Source: Polyodon spathula (taxonomy: Eukaryota; Chordata; Actinopteri; Acipenseriformes; Polyodontidae). From it: 64,000 bases of DNA. The DNA lies in contig NC_054559.1 of assembly GCF_017654505.1 (NCBI RefSeq), positions 2,265,146 through 2,329,145 of the forward strand. Direction: 5' to 3'. The translations under genes and the position numbers were made by a program. Below the pieces are notes generated by a model, which ran no database searches, had not been told where the DNA came from, and saw nothing but the letters and a program-made list of their open reading frames with translations. Below are positions 61,521-64,000 of this stretch, in pieces; position 1 is the first letter of the stretch; each line of letters begins with the position of its first letter.

Positions 61521-64000
61521 TTCACCCATACCACTGTAAACTGTGTTGTATCACAATCACTAATTCACGCACTAAACAGACTTGTGTATGTGTTTTGTGT
61601 TTAATGTGGGGATACAATAACGAGACTATTATTTCGGGACCAGCCCAGGGATTATAAATGTCAGTGATACACGCCACTGTATTACTTACCAGCATATTAT
61701 TTACTGTTTGTTTCGCCGTCCGGCACTGGACATAAAAATAATAAAAAACAAACCTTTTTTCACTTGGATTACAATTGTCTGCCTGTTCTTTAATCACCTG
61801 CACACTATCAACCACTTTGCCACAAGGACCTATACAGTATAATACTAGATATTGCACTACTTCAGGCAGAATAAAAAACAATGTACTGTCTTTTTTATCT
61901 GTACAGAACTGTAGTAGTAGGCTGTCATTTTACAATTCTCATTTCTATGTAATCTAACTGAGGCACCCTAAGCCTTGAAAAACTGCACTTCAACCACAGT
62001 ACAGCTACTAAAACAAAAGAAAATGGGCTGTTTGGCTCATCAAAGCTCATCCTGTCCCAGCACACCATTCACCCACACTTGTGGATCTAATTTGTTAGGA
62101 CAGAATCTAGTTGCTTTTTAAATGTTTCCAGTGTTTTGGATGCTAGTTCCCGGTGATTTAGTATCAGTTTCCATCTATTCTTGTTTCCCTGATAGTGGTG
62201 TGATACAGCTATCTAAAATACATCAGATGGAAATGACTTCACAATAAAACTGGCTGTATTGTTTAGTTATTGTTCTGTAGGTATATATGATAAGAATTCT
62301 AGTCCAAGGCGCTGTGTAAAATACTGGCTGATTTGCACCCTCTCAATGTCAGCGCCGCTCGACCTCTCAATTGTGGGATGGATAGCAGATGTATTGTACT
62401 GCACCCTAATTGTGTGAATGAAAAGCTACATCAAACTCAGATAAACCAGTTCTCTGCCCAAGTCTACTCCTGAGTCAGTGTAGAAGACTGGGCTGCAAAA
62501 GCAGTGCTGAATGGGTCACATATATCTGTCCTGATAAAACACACAGGCATGGTGTAGGACCTAGATCCTGTGTAAATCAATCACAACTAGGAATGCCCAT
62601 CACAAAAAGCTGAACATTTTACAAATTCAAATATAAAACAGTTTCAGTATCGTTAAATACTGTGTTCAAAATATGAAGGCTGGTCTAATTGCTCAGTTGC
62701 ACTCGTTTTTGTTTTTTGCAACATTTTTCAGAACCATTATTGATGTTAATGGGTTTCAGATACTGCTAGAAGTAGAAACTGCTGCCCTCTGACTTAAACA
62801 GACAGCATGCCACGTAATTAAACTGGGCAACAATGTTAAACTGATAGCAAGTAACGTAATTAAACTGGGCAGCAATGTGAAGCCATTGAAACGCATAGAC
62901 GAGTTACAACAGTTCAAAATTGGTTGGAGTCCAGTAACCTTAACTATACTCAGCTAAGCTATACGCAGTACATCGTTACTTTTACCCTCAATGTACTGTC
63001 AATCAGAACGCAGGACTGTGATGCAATTTGAACTTACTTACAGTATCATGCAAAACATCATTAAGTCGTTCCACAAGGCAATTAAGATTCAGAAATATCG
63101 GAGACTCCATAAAAACTTCCAGATGTTGTCACCTGAAAATACAATAGAGAAATCCCAGCTATCACACAGCTTAAAGCGTTACCCTGTAAAGCTTACAAGA
63201 AACGGATTACGTTACCTGTGTTCTGAGTTGTCCGTTTAGCAGCATTATATTTTTAAACATTGGAGACTCTCTTCGAATGTTTTATTTCACATTGTGGGTC
63301 ATAAATCAACCGAGCAATCCACTTCCCCACTTTGGAGCGTTCGTCAGGAGAAAAAATAATCTCTTCTGTATATACAGTAAAAATCTCTGCTGTATGTACA
63401 GTAAAAGTGTCTTCTGTGTATCCAGATCCCACTTCCACCTGCAGCGACGCCACTTTTCTGTTCCCACAATACAACACTCCTTTCAATCAGAGCACCAGCA
63501 CTGTTGCAGAGGGAGTGTGATCTGGATACACTGCCATGTTTACAACAGACAATCTCTCTCTCCTGGCTAGCGTTTCTGAGTAAAATGTAATTCATTATTT
63601 TATTTACCCATGATATGGGAATACAAAAATGTCAAAACTTTGGGGCACATATTGAAAAACTCAGCTATATGGACAATAGGGATACAGCAAAGGTGAAGTC
63701 ATATATTTCTTGTGCCAGATTCTGTATCCAGGACTTATCATTGCTTAATTAGCCCAACAAGGAAAGTGGAATTTGGGGGAAATTTACCTTTTTATTCACA
63801 GCCCCATCCAAATATAATTTGTAAAAATTCAGATTCCTAATGTTAAAAATAAGATTGGAAGGTTCCTGGAACAAATAATCAAACACCCACTGCTTGAAAC
63901 TGATTCAGAAATAAATGTGTTTGTATTCCTTCCTGTAACAGAATTTGTAAATATTTACAAAGACACAAGGTCTGAAACAAGTATTCTACTGTACAGAAGA
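61521..64000. other. Upstream flank, short tandem repeats, no gene
   Basis: Contains two near-identical GTAATTAAACTGGGCA words with flanks (62814 and 62855) and a 24-bp tandem repeat (63362-63427: TCTTCTGTATATACAG, TCTGCTGTATGTACAG, TCTTCTGTGTATCCAG units). No protein motif was recognised on either strand. Confidence 0.5.

Overview
The window is vertebrate nuclear DNA from a ray-finned fish. The mix of many decayed Tc1/mariner elements, a CR1-type LINE with an 8-bp 3' repeat (TTCTTATG), tRNA-derived SINEs, a DIRS-like element and an R2-like LINE suggests a sturgeon or paddlefish; that assignment rests on family memory, not on a search.

Only one host protein-coding gene can be supported: MED26, the Mediator subunit that carries a TFIIS N-terminal (LW) domain. 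It lies on the minus strand and spans almost the whole window. Exon 1 (56209-56280) lies in a CpG-rich promoter region. Intron 1 is about 48.5 kb, exon 2 is 7622-7696, intron 2 is about 1.1 kb, and the large exon 3 (4850-6517) ends at the stop codon. The three exons join in phase 0 and give about 604 residues, close to the 600 of human MED26. Positions 1-4849 hold the 3' UTR and downstream flank. Positions 56281-64000 hold the 5' UTR, promoter and upstream flank.

Intron 1 is a layered archive of mobile DNA. From low to high coordinates it holds: a piggyBac-type MITE (8660-9136); tRNA-SINEs (10353, 24807, 33695, 40535); a CR1/Tc1 mosaic (15893-17330); an R2-like LINE (about 18000-23064) with a DNA transposon nested in it (about 19950-21242); a Tc1 (25997-27555); an internally deleted DIRS-like element (27640-30640); a Tc1 split by a CR1 (31800-33545); a second MITE copy in the opposite orientation (35416-36010); a nearly full-length CR1 with an intact 972-codon reading frame (40782-43700) abutting a Tc1 remnant (43701-44711); and several very long AT/AC microsatellites. 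Upstream of the gene lie a complete but frameshifted Tc1 (57718-59318), a duplicated block of about 650 bp, and an LTR-like sequence interrupted by a CR1.

No bacterial-type system, CRISPR array or operon is present. The observations most worth following are the nested transposon whose inverted repeats reach into LINE sequence, the open CR1 reading frame with a Tc1-derived N terminus, the NAGNAG acceptor and uORF of MED26, and a repeated perfect DR1 nuclear-receptor motif in intron 1.
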